From contig CM026404.1 in assembly GCA_014843695.1 (NCBI GenBank), positions 58,787,311 through 58,851,310 on the forward strand: DNA of 64,000 bases. Direction: 5' to 3'. The notes beneath the pieces were generated by a model. That model was not told where the DNA came from. It did not search any database and saw only the letters and a list, made by a program, of their open reading frames with translations. This DNA is from Archivesica marissinica (Eukaryota; Mollusca; Bivalvia; Venerida; Vesicomyidae). The position numbers and the translations under genes were made by a program. Shown one piece after another: positions 35,868 through 47,439 of this stretch. The first letter of the stretch is position 1. Each line of letters begins with the position of its first letter.

Positions 35868-36012
35868 AATAGTATTTCAGGCGGCGTACTCCTACGGGCG
35901 AGAGGTCAACGGTTTGAATCCCGTCAGTGGTTCCTTCTGATGTCCAATTTGTGAGCCGCTGGATAGTTTAATAATGGTTACTGATTGGTTATCAGCCTGG
36001 CGCCTGGCCTGC
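35868..36012 (+). mobile_element. SINE family F (tRNA-like head)
   Basis: A degenerate head and the B box ggtttgaatccc are followed by cgtcagtggttccttctgat and gagccgctggatagtttaat. The same order appears inverted at 57060-57200. Confidence 0.6.
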
Positions 36013-36222
36013 AAGTATATAATTCTGGAAGTACTGATGTTAATAAGAGGTGTGTCTCATAAGTCAGAATTGACTAAACATATGTATATGCAATAGGGGT
36101 GAAACTATAATAGATAAACACGTTTATACATTTCTTGTTTCTTCTTGCGATTAATAGAATGTCTGACACGTACACTTGTAAATACATACTAATATTTAAT
36201 TCAACATATGTGCTTCATTTAG

Positions 36223-36429
36223 GGTGTTTCGGGACGACGTACGTTGACCAGTCGTACTGGCAGAGTAGTGTAGCCGCCAAACCAAAACAGGGTGTGATAG
36301 GGTTCCTGGCAGGGGGCCTTGTGTGGTTCTCCATACCATTTGCACTGGCAACCACGATGGGTCTGGCTTACATAGCACTGAGTGCGCAGCAGGATGCACC
36401 TTTGCTAGAACAGCACGATGTGGACTCAG
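36223..36429 (+). CDS. DUR3-like sodium:solute symporter, exon 4 of those found
   Basis: 207 bp, phases 1 and 1. The acceptor is gcttcatttag| and the donor is GTGGACTCAG|gtaccc. It encodes the most conserved stretch of the gene, TYVDQSYWQSSVAAKPKQG, then a membrane helix (VIGFLAGGLVWFSIPFALAT) and a second partial helix TMGLAYIAL, ending QDAPLLEQHDVDSG. DQSYWQ and the following GG.VWF.IPF pattern are hallmarks of the DUR3-like branch of SSF transporters as I recall it. Splice phase and residue continuity with the next exon (VDSG-LVLPVV) show no exon is missing between them. Confidence 0.92.
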
Positions 36430-36939
36430 GTACCCGTATGCCGTAGCATTTTATAGTGCTGATATATTTTACATTTGTATGTATGGCCCTGTAACATTAT
36501 GATACTATATTGATGGACTTTCACAAATCAACACCTGGTGCATCATTTCACAAATCTCATATATCTAAGGAATAAATAATAACTTATCTGTATATTAATA
36601 TTTCAACTGTGAAAATAGACTTTCAAAAATAGGTGCACGTTAAGTTCTTATAAATCTTAATCCATACATCGATGTTAAAAAAATATAATAAATAGTGCAT
36701 TTCAATACCTTTAAAATTATACCAAATTTTATATCAACAAACACAAAAATAATTATGTTGTTGCAATTATAGAATTACTAGGAAACTCCGTAAATTGCCA
36801 TTCATAAAACGTGCCAAACAAAATGGCGGCCACGATAAGATTGTATCAGTATATTGACTATTTCCACAGTGTGGGAACTATGTATACCATGTTAGTTTAA
36901 TCGCTTTCGAGGCATCATTCCTCATGTATTCTCACCGAT

Positions 36940-37282
36940 AGAGAGAGGGGGGACACACATAGAGAGGACAGAAGGAGATGACAAGAGAGAGGGGACAGAG
37001 AGAGCAGAGAGAGGACAGAGAGAGAGGACAGAGATAGAGAGACAGAGAGGAGAGAGAGAGGACAGAGATATGACAGAGAGAGGGGACAGAGAGAGGAGAG
37101 AGAGGACACAGAGAGAGGGGACAGAGATATATTTAGAGAGGAGAGAGAGAGGACACAGAGAGAGGACAGAGAGAGATGACAGAGAGATGACAGCGAGAGG
37201 ACATAGAGAGGAGAGAGAGAGAGGACATAGAGAGAGAGACACACACAGAGAGAGGACAGAGAGAGAGGAAGGGAGAGAGAAG
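36940..37282. repeat. GA/GACAGA-rich low-complexity tract
   Basis: About 340 bp of gagagaggacagagaga-type sequence, purine-rich on the plus strand. Its upstream edge (36893-36935) is a degraded family C SINE tail, the same neighbour as the GA tract at 4067. All long ORFs across it are artefacts of composition. Confidence 0.93.
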
Positions 37283-37416
37283 GTAATGTGGACTGGAAAC
37301 GTATTCCGTAAGGATAAATGACACCACCACTGCATGTGTTTATGGTGGAGCCCACACTCGCAATCCATCAGATTCAAAGCAAACATACCATTTGCACATA
37401 TGTTCCGATAATACCA

Positions 37417-37441
37417 TTATATATATATATATATATATATA
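37417..37441. repeat. (TA)n microsatellite
   Basis: Twelve or so uninterrupted ta units. Confidence 0.95.
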
Positions 37442-37855
37442 TGTCTTATATATAATCTAACATTTGGTATACGCCCTCAGACGAAGTTTCTCGAATATCT
37501 TGTCACGTAATATATTCCAAACTGGTTTCATTTGACAACGTACTCATTAAATACAACCCGTAGCAACATCGAGAATGGATTGAAATGATTGGTAGAAATG
37601 CGTGGGCTTAATATAGAATCTACGAACATTAGCATGACTTAATAAGGAAATAACGTTTTATGTTAGGTATCGTTTCTCCACAGAAACGCAAATAGGACAC
37701 GTGTTACCACAATTCACTATACAATGTATTAATGCCTCTATTGTGCGTGTATATGGACGTTCGCATAGCTTAATGAACGGGCATCGTACACACGTTGTTA
37801 GAACATTTAGAGGTGTCGTATGTGGACGAGTGGCTAAGGTTGTAGATTTCAAATC

Positions 37856-38094
37856 ACGTACGATTAGCGCAGTGGTTGGCGCGCTCGCTTCTACCAATGC
37901 AACCCGGGTTCGATCGGAACCGAAAATAATGTGAGATGGTACGGTGGTCGCCAGATCGGACAGGTGGTATTCTCCGGGTACTCAAGTTTCGTCCCACACG
38001 AATGACCACGCTTTCATCCACGCCAACGAGAGTGATTAATATAAGTTGTCAGAACTTGCTTCGCAATCGTTGTAAAATAAATAAAGTTTAAACT
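37856..38094 (+). mobile_element. SINE family B (second copy of the duplicated block)
   Basis: Shares the private post-B-box deletion (ttcgatcggaaccgaaaata) and downstream sequence with 11848-12078. Confidence 0.85.
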
Positions 38095-38278
38095 TTAAAC
38101 ATTCTACAGTATATCCAATAGATACGTTACTGTACAAATTGGTTATAAAATATGCTAACATGACTTGATATTTTGTTCTAATGAACAAAGAACAGATCTA
38201 CCGTTGTAAAATATGCAATATACCACGGCGAGAACAGTTGTATGTTATGGCTGTTGAATTTTTCCTCCCCCGTATAAG
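38095..38278 (+). repeat. fragment of the unidentified dispersed repeat, copy 3
   Basis: Matches 12079-12267 nearly base for base and ends at the TATA-like cccccgtata, where it is joined to a partial SINE. Confidence 0.8.
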
Positions 38279-38427
38279 TGTCGCCAGATCTGACAGGTTG
38301 GTTTTCACCGGTTTCCTCACACACGAATGACCACATTAACGCTTTCATCCGCGCCAACGAGAGTGATTAATATAAGTTGTTAGAACTTGCTTCGCAATCG
38401 TTGTAAAATAAATAAAGTTTAAACTAA
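38279..38427 (+). mobile_element. SINE family B, 5'-truncated
   Basis: Starts in the body at gtgtcgccagatctgacagg and runs to the normal tail ttgtaaaataaataaagttt. Confidence 0.8.
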
Positions 38428-38449
38428 ATCACGTACCCTACATTTGAGT

Positions 38450-39192
38450 GGAAGTCGTGATAGCGCAGTGGATGCGCGTTCGCTTCAGGTGCGAAAGGTC
38501 CGGAGTTCGAGCCTCACTGGAGCCGTTACGAGTGTGCCCTTAGGCAAGGCATTTAAATTCCACGTTGTTTCTTGTCTCTCTCACTAGTGGCGATGGATTC
38601 CATCAGGAATGAGGTTTCGAGAGTGATTAATATAAGTTGTAAGAACTTGTTTCGCAATCGAGCTAAAATAAATTTGTATAAAAATACCCCACACCGCTGC
38701 CGGTTCGAAATTCCATTACGTGTGTCTAGTTATTTCATGTAGAAGTCGTGATATAGCATGGTAGCGCGTTGGCTTCAAGTGTGAAAGGGCGCGGAGTTCG
38801 CACACTTCTGTAGCTGTTGTGTTTGTGTCTTGGGCAAGTAAGGCATTTAAATGCCACGTTGCCTCTTCCCTCTCGGTGATGGATTCCATCAGGAATGAGG
38901 TCTCGAGAGCGATTAATCTAATGTTGTAAGAACTTGTTGTTTCGCAATCAGTGGAAGTCGTGATAGCCCCGCTGGAGCCGTTACGATTGTGCCCTTAGGC
39001 AAGGCATTTAAATTTCACGTTGCCTCTTCTCTCTCCCTCGTGGCGATGGATTCCATCAGGAATGAGGTCTCGAGAGTGATTAATATAAATTGTAAGAACT
39101 TGTTGTTTCGCATTCAGTGGAAGTCGTGATAGACATGCTGGAGTCGTTACGTTTCGCAATCGAGCTAAAAATAAATTTGTATAAACTAAGCT
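38450..39192 (+). mobile_element. cluster of family C SINE copies with progressive deletions
   Basis: A full copy (38450-38682), a diverged copy (38743-38950), a copy lacking the tRNA-like head's B-box part (about 38950-39115), and a remnant where the head is joined almost directly to the tail (39116-39192). Each restarts with gtggaagtcgtgatag, so the cluster arose by local duplication and deletion, repeated insertion, or both. Confidence 0.8.
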
Positions 39193-39404
39193 AAATACAG
39201 TTAATTTGTCTGAGAGAACTATTTTATGTGAGGAAACTTTTCAACCAGCTTGCGGGAGGTCTGTGGTTCTACCCTAGTTGCTCACCCATGCATGAAACGT
39301 TGATCGAAGAGCTTCTGGGATCTTCCTCCACCAATAACAGATGGATAATCGTTATTTGACCTATGCTGGCGGTAAAACTCTAAACCCAAAACAAGTACTT
39401 AGTA

Positions 39405-39635
39405 CCTGTGTGGCGTCCGTGGTCCAATGGTAGAGCGTCGGATTTGGAATCGAGCGGTCCGGGTTCGATACTTAGTCAGGCCACGTATGTAGTGTCATTG
39501 AGCAACAAAGCACCTCACACACATTGCTTAGTACTGGTTAACCGCTGTGGTTGGCTAAGCATGCCCAGAAAACATGTCTTGGTCCCCACAAGGGGTTTGA
39601 CATTAATGGAACATACATACATACATACTTAGTGA
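39405..39635 (+). mobile_element. SINE family G (tRNA-like head, CATA tail)
   Basis: Head ggcgtccgtggtccaatggt, B box gggttcgatac, a body, and a tail of catacatacataca. The acceptor-stem halves of the head do pair (gtggc/gccac), but the family-like body and tail argue against a working tRNA gene. Confidence 0.65.
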
Positions 39636-39747
39636 ATTAGGTAAACACCCCAAACTTACTTCTAGTTCTCCATGAAGCATGGTACTTTGCTTCCTGACAT
39701 ACTAATAGTTAACCCCAGAAACGGAACTTGTACTTATTTTATTGTTA

Positions 39748-39999
39748 TGCTCCAAGCGTCCAACATCTGATTTCCTCACGTCTATCTTGTCCACATAGGA
39801 CGCATATCCCTGGACGCTACTTCTGAATATGTGCTCCAAGCGTCCAACATCTGATTTCCCCACGTCCATCTTATCCACAAAGGAAGCATAACACTGGACG
39901 CTACTTCTGAATATGTGCTGCAAGCGTCCAACATCTGATTTCCCCACGTCCATCTTGTCCACATAGGAAGCATAGCCCTGGACGCTACTTCTGAATATG
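39748..39999. repeat. tandem repeat, 3 x 84 bp
   Basis: Units begin at 39748, 39832 and 39916. The unit is a multiple of three, and on the minus strand it reads as 28-residue repeats (FRSSVQGYASYVDKMDVGKS ...) within a 109-codon ORF. A second minus-strand frame is also open, so coding is not proven. Confidence 0.88.
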
Positions 40000-40439
40000 G
40001 TGACATTTAACTTGCTCGCATTTATTGTCATTTCTGACTGGCACTGACTTTGGCCATGCTCATGCCTTTCCTGACTGTAGAGTTGGTCTCATACGTTGAT
40101 GCCACACACCAATCAACGCAAACGAAACCGTGAGCCGGAGCAATTGTTGTCGTTCCTTCCTGTATAATACATAATCCCCTCTCGCTATTGTATTAGTAAA
40201 CTATCAGGTATACATTTACCTGTACATAATACGTATCTATAAATATTTGACCAGCCGTACAATACACTGCTGATTGTATTGGAAACATAAGGGTGAGAGG
40301 GGGGGATCAAATCCTTCAATAATATATTATTTTGCAGTTTCTAAGTTGTCCTATAGGTTAGGACAGATTCTAACTCCTGCTGCATTGTATAACCCTTAGA
40401 AATTAACGTAAATTGCTCTTCATTACTCTTCTTTTAAAT

Positions 40440-40660
40440 TTCGGAATGTCATACATATTTACTGAATATTGAACTTATCAAAGTCGGTTATGTCGAATTA
40501 TCCGGTTATCTCGAAGTCGGATCAAAGTCCCGTTTCAGACACTATCATTTTACATATAACTGGATCTGTTTATATCGAATTTCGTTAAGTCAAACTTCGG
40601 TTATGTCGACGCATTTTGTTCGGTCCGACGGAATTCGACATAACGGATGTAGACTGTAGT
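40440..40660. mobile_element. Tigger-like DNA-element fragment
   Basis: Contains repeated ggttatgtcgaa/gacataacggatgtagactg words typical of pogo/Tigger-like MITE ends. Only the right end (aacggatgtagactgta) looks terminal. Confidence 0.4.
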
Positions 40661-40822
40661 TCGAACTTACGCCCATGGAGCATCGCACCGATATGATCTG
40701 AATGTCCGTACTGAGACGGTCCGAATGTTCATCAGTCTAACCACCTGAGCGGTGTTGTCACTGATAGATGATATATGTTCTACACATTGTTGCAATACGA
40801 ACAATTTCGGAATCGCGCTGCG

Positions 40823-40871
40823 CGTTTTAAGAATTCCAATACTGTTACGCAGTTTAAGAATTCTTAAAACG
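40823..40871. other. inverted repeat upstream of an exon
   Basis: The arms cgttttaagaattc (40823-40836) and gaattcttaaaacg (40858-40871) are perfectly complementary with a 21-bp loop. They lie about 90 bp before the acceptor at 40960. Confidence 0.75.
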
Positions 40872-40960
40872 TACAGGGCGATTCTGTGTTATTCTGGAAA
40901 CGTCCGTGCGCATTTTAGGAATCGGGTCAAAGTTGGAATATTGGATTTACTCCTTTGTAG

Positions 40961-41118
40961 GATTGGTATTGCCGGTCGTCGCACAGAGGTTGTTTGGTAA
41001 GGCAGGCGAAGTGATGGTGATTATTATGGTTCTGATGGCTGTGGTGTCCACCGGGTCAGCGGAAGTCCTTGCTGCAACATCCATACTTATCTACGATATC
41101 TATCAACTCTATCTTAAG
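40961..41118 (+). CDS. DUR3-like sodium:solute symporter, exon 5 of those found
   Basis: 158 bp, phases 1 and 0. The acceptor is tttactcctttgtag| and the donor is TATCTTAAG|gtacaa. It encodes GLVLPVVAQRLFGKAGEVM, a hydrophobic helix (VIIMVLMAVVSTGSAEVLAA) and TSILIYDIYQLYLK. The STGSAEV..ATSI.IYDIYQ pattern is the conserved late helix plus cytosolic edge of the SSF core, where Ser/Thr residues contribute to sodium binding in family structures. A LINE insertion begins ~57 bp after the donor. Confidence 0.92.
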
Positions 41119-41175
41119 GTACAACTGCAGGCCAATCTTCGCTAATGTTCATCATGTATACATTTAAATCATTAT

Positions 41176-42592
41176 GAGGTAACTCAATGGGGATATCAAC
41201 CACATCACTAACCCTGATTTTTGATACCATTAGCTTGTCCACAACTGAAACTCATAAACATCTAGGAGTAACTTTTAGTAAAGATTGCAAATGGCGCAGT
41301 CATATTAATAATATTACTACTTCTGCGTCCAAACTTCTTCGTATCATGCGAAAATTGAAATTTTCCATTAAGCGCAAGTCCCTTAATCAAATTTATATTT
41401 CATTCCTAAGACCAATCCTTGAGTATGCCTCAACTGTTTGGGATAATTGTACATTCTATGATAAAGAGAATCTTGAAAAAATTCAGAACGAAGCAGCTAG
41501 ACTAGTGACTGGTACTACTAGGTCACTTAGCTTGAACAACCTCTACCACGAAATTGGTTGGCTATCTCTTTCCGACAGACGGGCATATCAAAAATTGGTT
41601 TTGACTTACAAAATTAAACATAAATTAGTACCCGATTACCTAAGTGCACTATTTCCTAGAACTGTTGACCAAACGTCACAATACAATCTGAGAAACAGTA
41701 CTGATTTTGCGATATTGCCAAGGCGCACTGCGATGTTTGCTAATTCCTTTGTTCCGTCCGCTATTGGTGCATGGAATGCACTACCACTTGCTGTCCGAGA
41801 TCATCAAACACTTGCTTCGTTCAAACGTGAACTCTTGTGTACACTGTTTGTTTCCAATACTGTTCCGTCCTATTATGGGTATGGTAAGAGGTACTTATCA
41901 GTTATGCATACGCGTTTAAGGAACAATTGTAGTGACCTTAAACGCGACTTATTTCTTAATCACGTTTCAGATCATGATCTTTGTAATCATTGTAATGAAC
42001 GCGAAGACGCAGCACATTACTTCTTTAATTGCACAAAGTATAGTGCGCAAAGGTCTCAATTATTCATCACAACCCGTCGTTTTCATCCCTTGAAGTGCCA
42101 CTTCTTACTTCATGGTGATTGTGAACTCTCATATGAAGACAATATTGTTGTCTTTCAAGCTGTTCAAGTGTATATAAGATATACAAAACGTTTTGATCAA
42201 ACTAAGTAGCTCCCTCTGTGGCTGCTCCAGGGGCTAGGTGACACTACACACTACAGTTCTTTCACTCTCGTCTCTCTTCATTCTCCAACACTTAGTTAAT
42301 CACTCTTGTTTCTTCTATCAATATTATTCTCTCAGCTTCTGACTGTTACATTGTAACTACATGTATTGCATCACCGATTACTCTGTATTATATTGCCATG
42401 TACTCGTATAAGGTATCTAATCTGCCATATTGAAATGTTGTAAAATTAATGAACCAATTGGGAAGGGTCGAATCTAATGTTTTAAGAACTTGTGACCCGA
42501 CCCATTTGCCATTATCGATGTTGTTGTTTGTGGTGTATTATATTATTGTATGTGTACTTGTATTGGCAATAAAATATGTTTAAACTAACCAC
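41176..42592 (+). mobile_element. 5'-truncated LINE with open C-terminal ORF
   Basis: An uninterrupted frame to 42209 (about 340 codons) covers the end of the RT domain and the C-terminal domain of a CR1/L2-like LINE: HKHLGVTFSKDCKWRSHI, RPILEYASTVWDNC, QNEAARLVTG, FANSFVPSAIGAWNALP and a Cys/His knuckle (CNHCNEREDAAHYFFNC). A 3' UTR follows to ggcaataaaatatgtttaaa. The 8-bp sequence atcattat flanks it (41168-41175 and 42593-42600), a probable target-site duplication. The lack of stops suggests a young insertion. Confidence 0.85.
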
Positions 42593-42600
42593 ATCATTAT

Positions 42601-44525
42601 AAAATGTTTAGATATGTTTAGAACCTATTTAAATTATGATTATGTAACTAGAGTGAGTGGCTGTGGATAAAGCCAATGTTCGGTCAAATTCGAGATCGTA
42701 TTTGTAACGCGATTTATCAAAAATGTTTTTTCCCCCAGAATTATGATTTTCAGTCATTTCCTTAAGCGATTTTCAACATTTATTAATTCCATTTCGATTA
42801 TATGTTCTAAATATGAATTTTAAACTTACATACATAGCGCGAACGTTGCTGTTTTCGATTGCGTGACGTAACTTTTGACGTCATTCCTCGACGTAACGTC
42901 ATCCACCCACTGGGTCCCTTTTGGTAAATCGCGTCACATATATATCTAAAAACAATTGGGACAATCAAAATAGGCACTACCGAGACAACGAGACAAGCCA
43001 ATATCAATTACTGAACTAGACATTATAGGAGGATTATGACTACATCCCTGCGGGGGGAGGTTATTGACAGTTTGATAGAATAATGAAAATGAGTGTGCTA
43101 TTCTGGTTGACGTTTCAATTTATTTGCGGAAATCACGGATGCATGATCCAGGTGCGAGTAAGCTATCAATTGCTATTCCAGAATAAGAGTCAGTTGACAG
43201 AATTACTTCTAAATGGAGTGGCGGATTGTTTCTTACAAGCTCTTCACAAATGAGGAAATCATACTTGAAAATCTAAATGACTGTTCCCCATAATACCGCA
43301 TCTGTTGCTGTAATACATACTTACTAAAGAAACCTATTTCTTTGTTTTCTCGAGGACAAAGCCTCTTTTATTCACATAGATGTACATAATTATACATAAA
43401 TACATGTGATCATTAACATAAAACATATGATACTTATATGAGATGCAATTAACGGTAATCAATATTAGACTCTTATATATATATTGTTGTTGTTGTTGTT
43501 GTTGTTGTTGCTGTTGTAATTCCCCCAACCTCCACACGTAAAAACTGTTGCATGACGTCGAAATCGAAATGTAATACGATGTATTATGAAGGATGAATAT
43601 TCTTAGTATATCATACCATTTGCCTACCCTTTACCACTAAAATGCCAACAGAAAGGTCTATGGATATATTTTTGTTATAGTACGAACTATGTTTCAAACA
43701 TATCAATAATTTGATCATCTAGTGCTATATTGCTCAATGTACACATAACCGTCGTGTATACACTCACTAATACGTTACTGTAGCAAACTACAGTGGCGAT
43801 GGCAAGTGATTGAATTTAAGACCTTAACCACTCGGCCAAATATGTTCCAGAATTTCAAATGTGTTGATAGTTTGTACACCATATGCTTCCCAAATGCCAT
43901 TTGGTTTTACCGGTTGTCGCCGAATATCCCGCGGTCCATTTGCTATCTGGGCTAAACCAGCATGAATGTCATTAGGTTGTCCAGGCGCACATTTGGTCTA
44001 CCACTTCCGCGGTGAACAGACGGCCACCCACTACTAGGTATGTAATTTACTAAGACATGTAAATGTCATGGTACATTGCCATCATCGTCGGATTATTCTG
44101 AAATGATACAAACACAGAATTGTCCAACGCCCCCTTGAATTACATAGGATAAAAACAGTACTGTAAAATCGAACACAATTCAGCGCTCAATAGTGAGCCC
44201 TCATTTGCAGCAACTTATCCGGCAGTGCACAGTTATTTCACTCCGGGGACAATCGTGCATATAGCAATTTTTAGATTCTCTGCCAAATTTTAATGGTGCG
44301 TGCTAGATCAGAAAATCATTCAAGTACAAAGAGCGACACCATCACAAAATTATGACACACGTGAACCAATCCAATGTTAGTCTACTATGCCAATTATGTA
44401 CACAGTTATCATTAAATCATTGCCTGAGTATATTTTAATCAAATTGTTGTTGTCATTAGAATGTGCAATTCAAATTTCATAAATCATAGACCCGACATAA
44501 ATGTTTTTAGAAGAGTAACTGAAGT
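42601..44525. other. intronic stretch
   Basis: Holds a gtt trinucleotide microsatellite (about 43481-43517) and a tRNA-like SINE remnant on the minus strand near 43790-44030 (gaccttaaccactcggcca). No exon was recognised. Confidence 0.4.
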
Positions 44526-44529
44526 TTAA

Positions 44530-45049
44530 AGCGGTATTACATCACAAAAAGCAAATAAAACGCCCGTTTTCACGTATAAATGCATTGCTACTACAAATTC
44601 TGCTCAATACATTCGAACACTAACATTGAATCAATAAACAGTGTTTTTGTGGTCTACAAACTTCAAAAGTGAAAGTAGGATTTCATATAACGGGATATCC
44701 ACGCTCCTGATTTGACGTGTGTTTGTCATCGTAGTCAATGCTAAACGCGCGATACCTTCGTTTAGAGATACTTTAACTAAGATTAGTCTACAAATAAATA
44801 TGCATAGGCACATATGTGAGATATAACGGTAAATCTGTAACATAAATCATGTTATTCAGGATACACGCATTGAATTACGCATGAATGTCGACTTATTTAC
44901 ATTATTTTGTTATGTCAACAATGTGTACGACGTTTGTTTATTTGCTGAAACACTCGGTTTTTGAGGCAAATTTTGGGGGGGGAAAACATACCATATAATA
45001 GCAAATTACATTCTGCAGACGTTTGCATTTTCACCGATGTAGTGTCGCT
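44530..45049. mobile_element. TTAA-flanked MITE, copy 1
   Basis: 520 bp between TTAA (44526-44529 and 45050-45053). The terminal inverted repeats read agcggtattacatc and, from the other end, agcgacactacatc. No coding capacity. The TTAA flank suggests piggyBac-type mobilisation, although the TIR is not the usual CCC type. Confidence 0.8.
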
Positions 45050-45053
45050 TTAA

Positions 45054-45901
45054 GTGTTATTTTCAGATAATTGTAGTGCTTTACATCTGATCTGTTGAAA
45101 TATGTTCCTGGAATATTTCCATTTCTCTTCCTGGCAATAAACTAGAGAATAGTTATTCAAAGTGTATTAGTTTGTTTTTATCAGTGTATCTTTGCCGGTT
45201 TATTACTAGTATTATGTAGTTATTAATTATACTAAATTGTTTGTGCTTTTATGAAAATAATGAAATATAGTGACAGTACTTGTTGTATTTGTAAACCAGT
45301 ATATTGTGATTAATCTGCCAGATATGACGTATCATTATGAAGTAATACACTGGGCTCGTATTGCAAGAGTAGCAGGTGCGATCCATTGCTACAGCATACT
45401 TATAATAACTATGGGCGAGATATCGTTATCTGTGCTTTGCACCGTGCAGTAAACGAACATGGAGAGTTTCCGGAAATTGTAGTTTGCATGTATCGTTACA
45501 CTGGATGTAGGGTGAGGGAGGATTTGAGGGAGGAACAATTGGAGGTTGGGGGGGTAATCGGGTTGTTTTACTTGCACGATGTAATGTATTTACTTGATAC
45601 CTCGGTTTGACATAATCCCTACAGGACTACTTTACTAGCAATTGCGGAGGAGTAATCAGAATTAGCAGGCGGAATTAGTACACCATGAGCATGTAATGCT
45701 CTATGACTTTATGTTATCGTCTTTGATCGCAATCTTTAATGGTGTTGTCTAGTGCATTTGGATATGTATGGATTCGTCTGGTTTAAAATATATTCCGAGA
45801 GAGACGAAGCCATGGCAATAGTGATGCATTAGTGTGACATAAGCCATTACAAAGAATTACTAGAATGACGTTTTCAGTGCGTATATGTCATACTTACTGA
45901 T
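45054..45901. other. intronic stretch
   Basis: No supported feature. A G-rich segment (45508-45555) contains ggttgggggggg. Confidence 0.35.
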
Positions 45902-46187
45902 TATGAAACCAAGAGGAAACTTAGCATTTTCGTTAGACTCGTCCCCTATTCCGTTGCTATGAAACCAAGATGAAAAGTAGTATTTTCGTAAGACTCGTCC
46001 CCCTATTCCGTTGCTATGACACCAAGAGGAAAAGTAGTATTTTCGTAAGACTCGTTCGTCCCGTATTCCGTTGCAATGAAACCAAGAGGAAAAGTAGTAT
46101 GTTCGTAAGACTCGTCCCCTATTCCGTTGCTATGAAACCAAGAGGAAAAGTAATATTTTCATAGGACTCGTCTCCAATTCCGTTGCT
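45902..46187. repeat. tandem repeat, 5 units of 56-60 bp
   Basis: Units start at 45902, 45958, 46015, 46075 and 46131 with tatgaaaccaagaggaaa-type sequence followed by ttttcgtaagactcgtcccc. Confidence 0.9.
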
Positions 46188-46229
46188 ACATTTTGGACAA
46201 ATACGTATATGTAAAGGGATTCTGTTTAA

Positions 46230-46475
46230 AGTTTAAACTGTATTGATTTTACAATCGAAGCAAGCTAACAACTTATATTAATCACTCTCTTTGGCGCGGA
46301 TGAACGCGTAAATGTGGCCATGCGTGTGGGAGGAACGCGGAGTACCCGGAGAAAACCCACGTGTTCGAAATGGCGACCACCGTACCATTTCACCTATTTC
46401 CTGGTCGGAGGATCGAACACGGGTTGCATTGATGAAAAGCGAGCGCACTAACCACTGCGCTAATCGGACAGCCAA
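46230..46475 (-). mobile_element. SINE family B
   Basis: Full-length minus-strand copy from tail (gtttaaactgtattgatttt) to head (ggctgtccgattagcgcag). Confidence 0.85.
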
Positions 46476-46816
46476 GTGGATTATGTTCCAGATGCATACT
46501 TCAAATGGCCATCTATAAAAAAATATTTTTAAATAGTTCGATATTAAACACTATATCTGAAATATCGAAGAGGTTTTGTATTACTAAATACCATACTCCT
46601 ATGCATTTTGGCGTCGACACTTTGGGATCTGGGGATCGGCCATATGACCTGAAGGAAAATCACATGTGCCTCAGGCACATGCAGGTACCCGGGAATAACC
46701 ACATACTGGATTCCTTCCGCATATGAAATAATTCTATATCCGCAGTGGGAAAAGACATATAGTAGAAAAATGGAACACTAAACAGTATACATGATTAGGT
46801 AGTTTAGTTTCATTGT

Positions 46817-47065
46817 GTGTGTTTTTCGTTTATTTATCGTCGCTACCGGTTGCCCATATGAGCGACGCCTTCTGAATAGATTAGTCATTTTAGATTTTTG
46901 GAGGATAGTGCAATGATACAGACAGAGAACCATTCCAGAGTATCCTCTGGTTCTTTTACGTGCATGCTGTAAAGCACCGACACGTGACCTCGTTTAAAGA
47001 CTGAAATACTGTTAATTTTATTAGGGTCAGATGGGGGATCGATCCTGCAATCCCTGGATTGCAAA
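46817..47065 (-). mobile_element. SINE family A, 5'-truncated
   Basis: Minus-strand copy lost in the anticodon region of the head (atcctgcaatccctggattg). Confidence 0.82.
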
Positions 47066-47439
47066 CTGTTTCAATTGCAAACAGCTGGATGTCATTGACG
47101 TCGCTTTACAAATTAACAAAGCTACCCACATTAACAATTGTCCAGAGCAATGAGTACGGATGGGAAACGTTCGTCATAATTATAAAGGTTAACTTAATAT
47201 ATAAGGAATGTTTTCGAAATTGATATGTTAGTCAAACAAGTACTTCCAGTACTTCATTCTGAATATACTATGCGACAATTCATATTTTAAATAAATGAAA
47301 ATATAAGTCATGCAATCATATTATCACACATGGTGGATTCCACTGTTCCGACTAAGTTTGACAACTTTTGACAAGATAGATCACAAATGAGAATGAAAAA
47401 AAAAAATGAAAACAAATAGGCTATCCTTGTATTATACAG

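Noticed and set aside
36915..37386. Leu/Ser-rich and Arg/Glu-rich ORFs
   Set aside because: Pure consequence of the GA/CT low-complexity tract.
39405..39480. Possible functional tRNA gene (also tRNA-like heads at 9868, 52436, 57060, 58740)
   Set aside because: The heads are followed by conserved SINE bodies and tails, recur as families, and in most cases the acceptor stem does not close or the anticodon arm is degraded.
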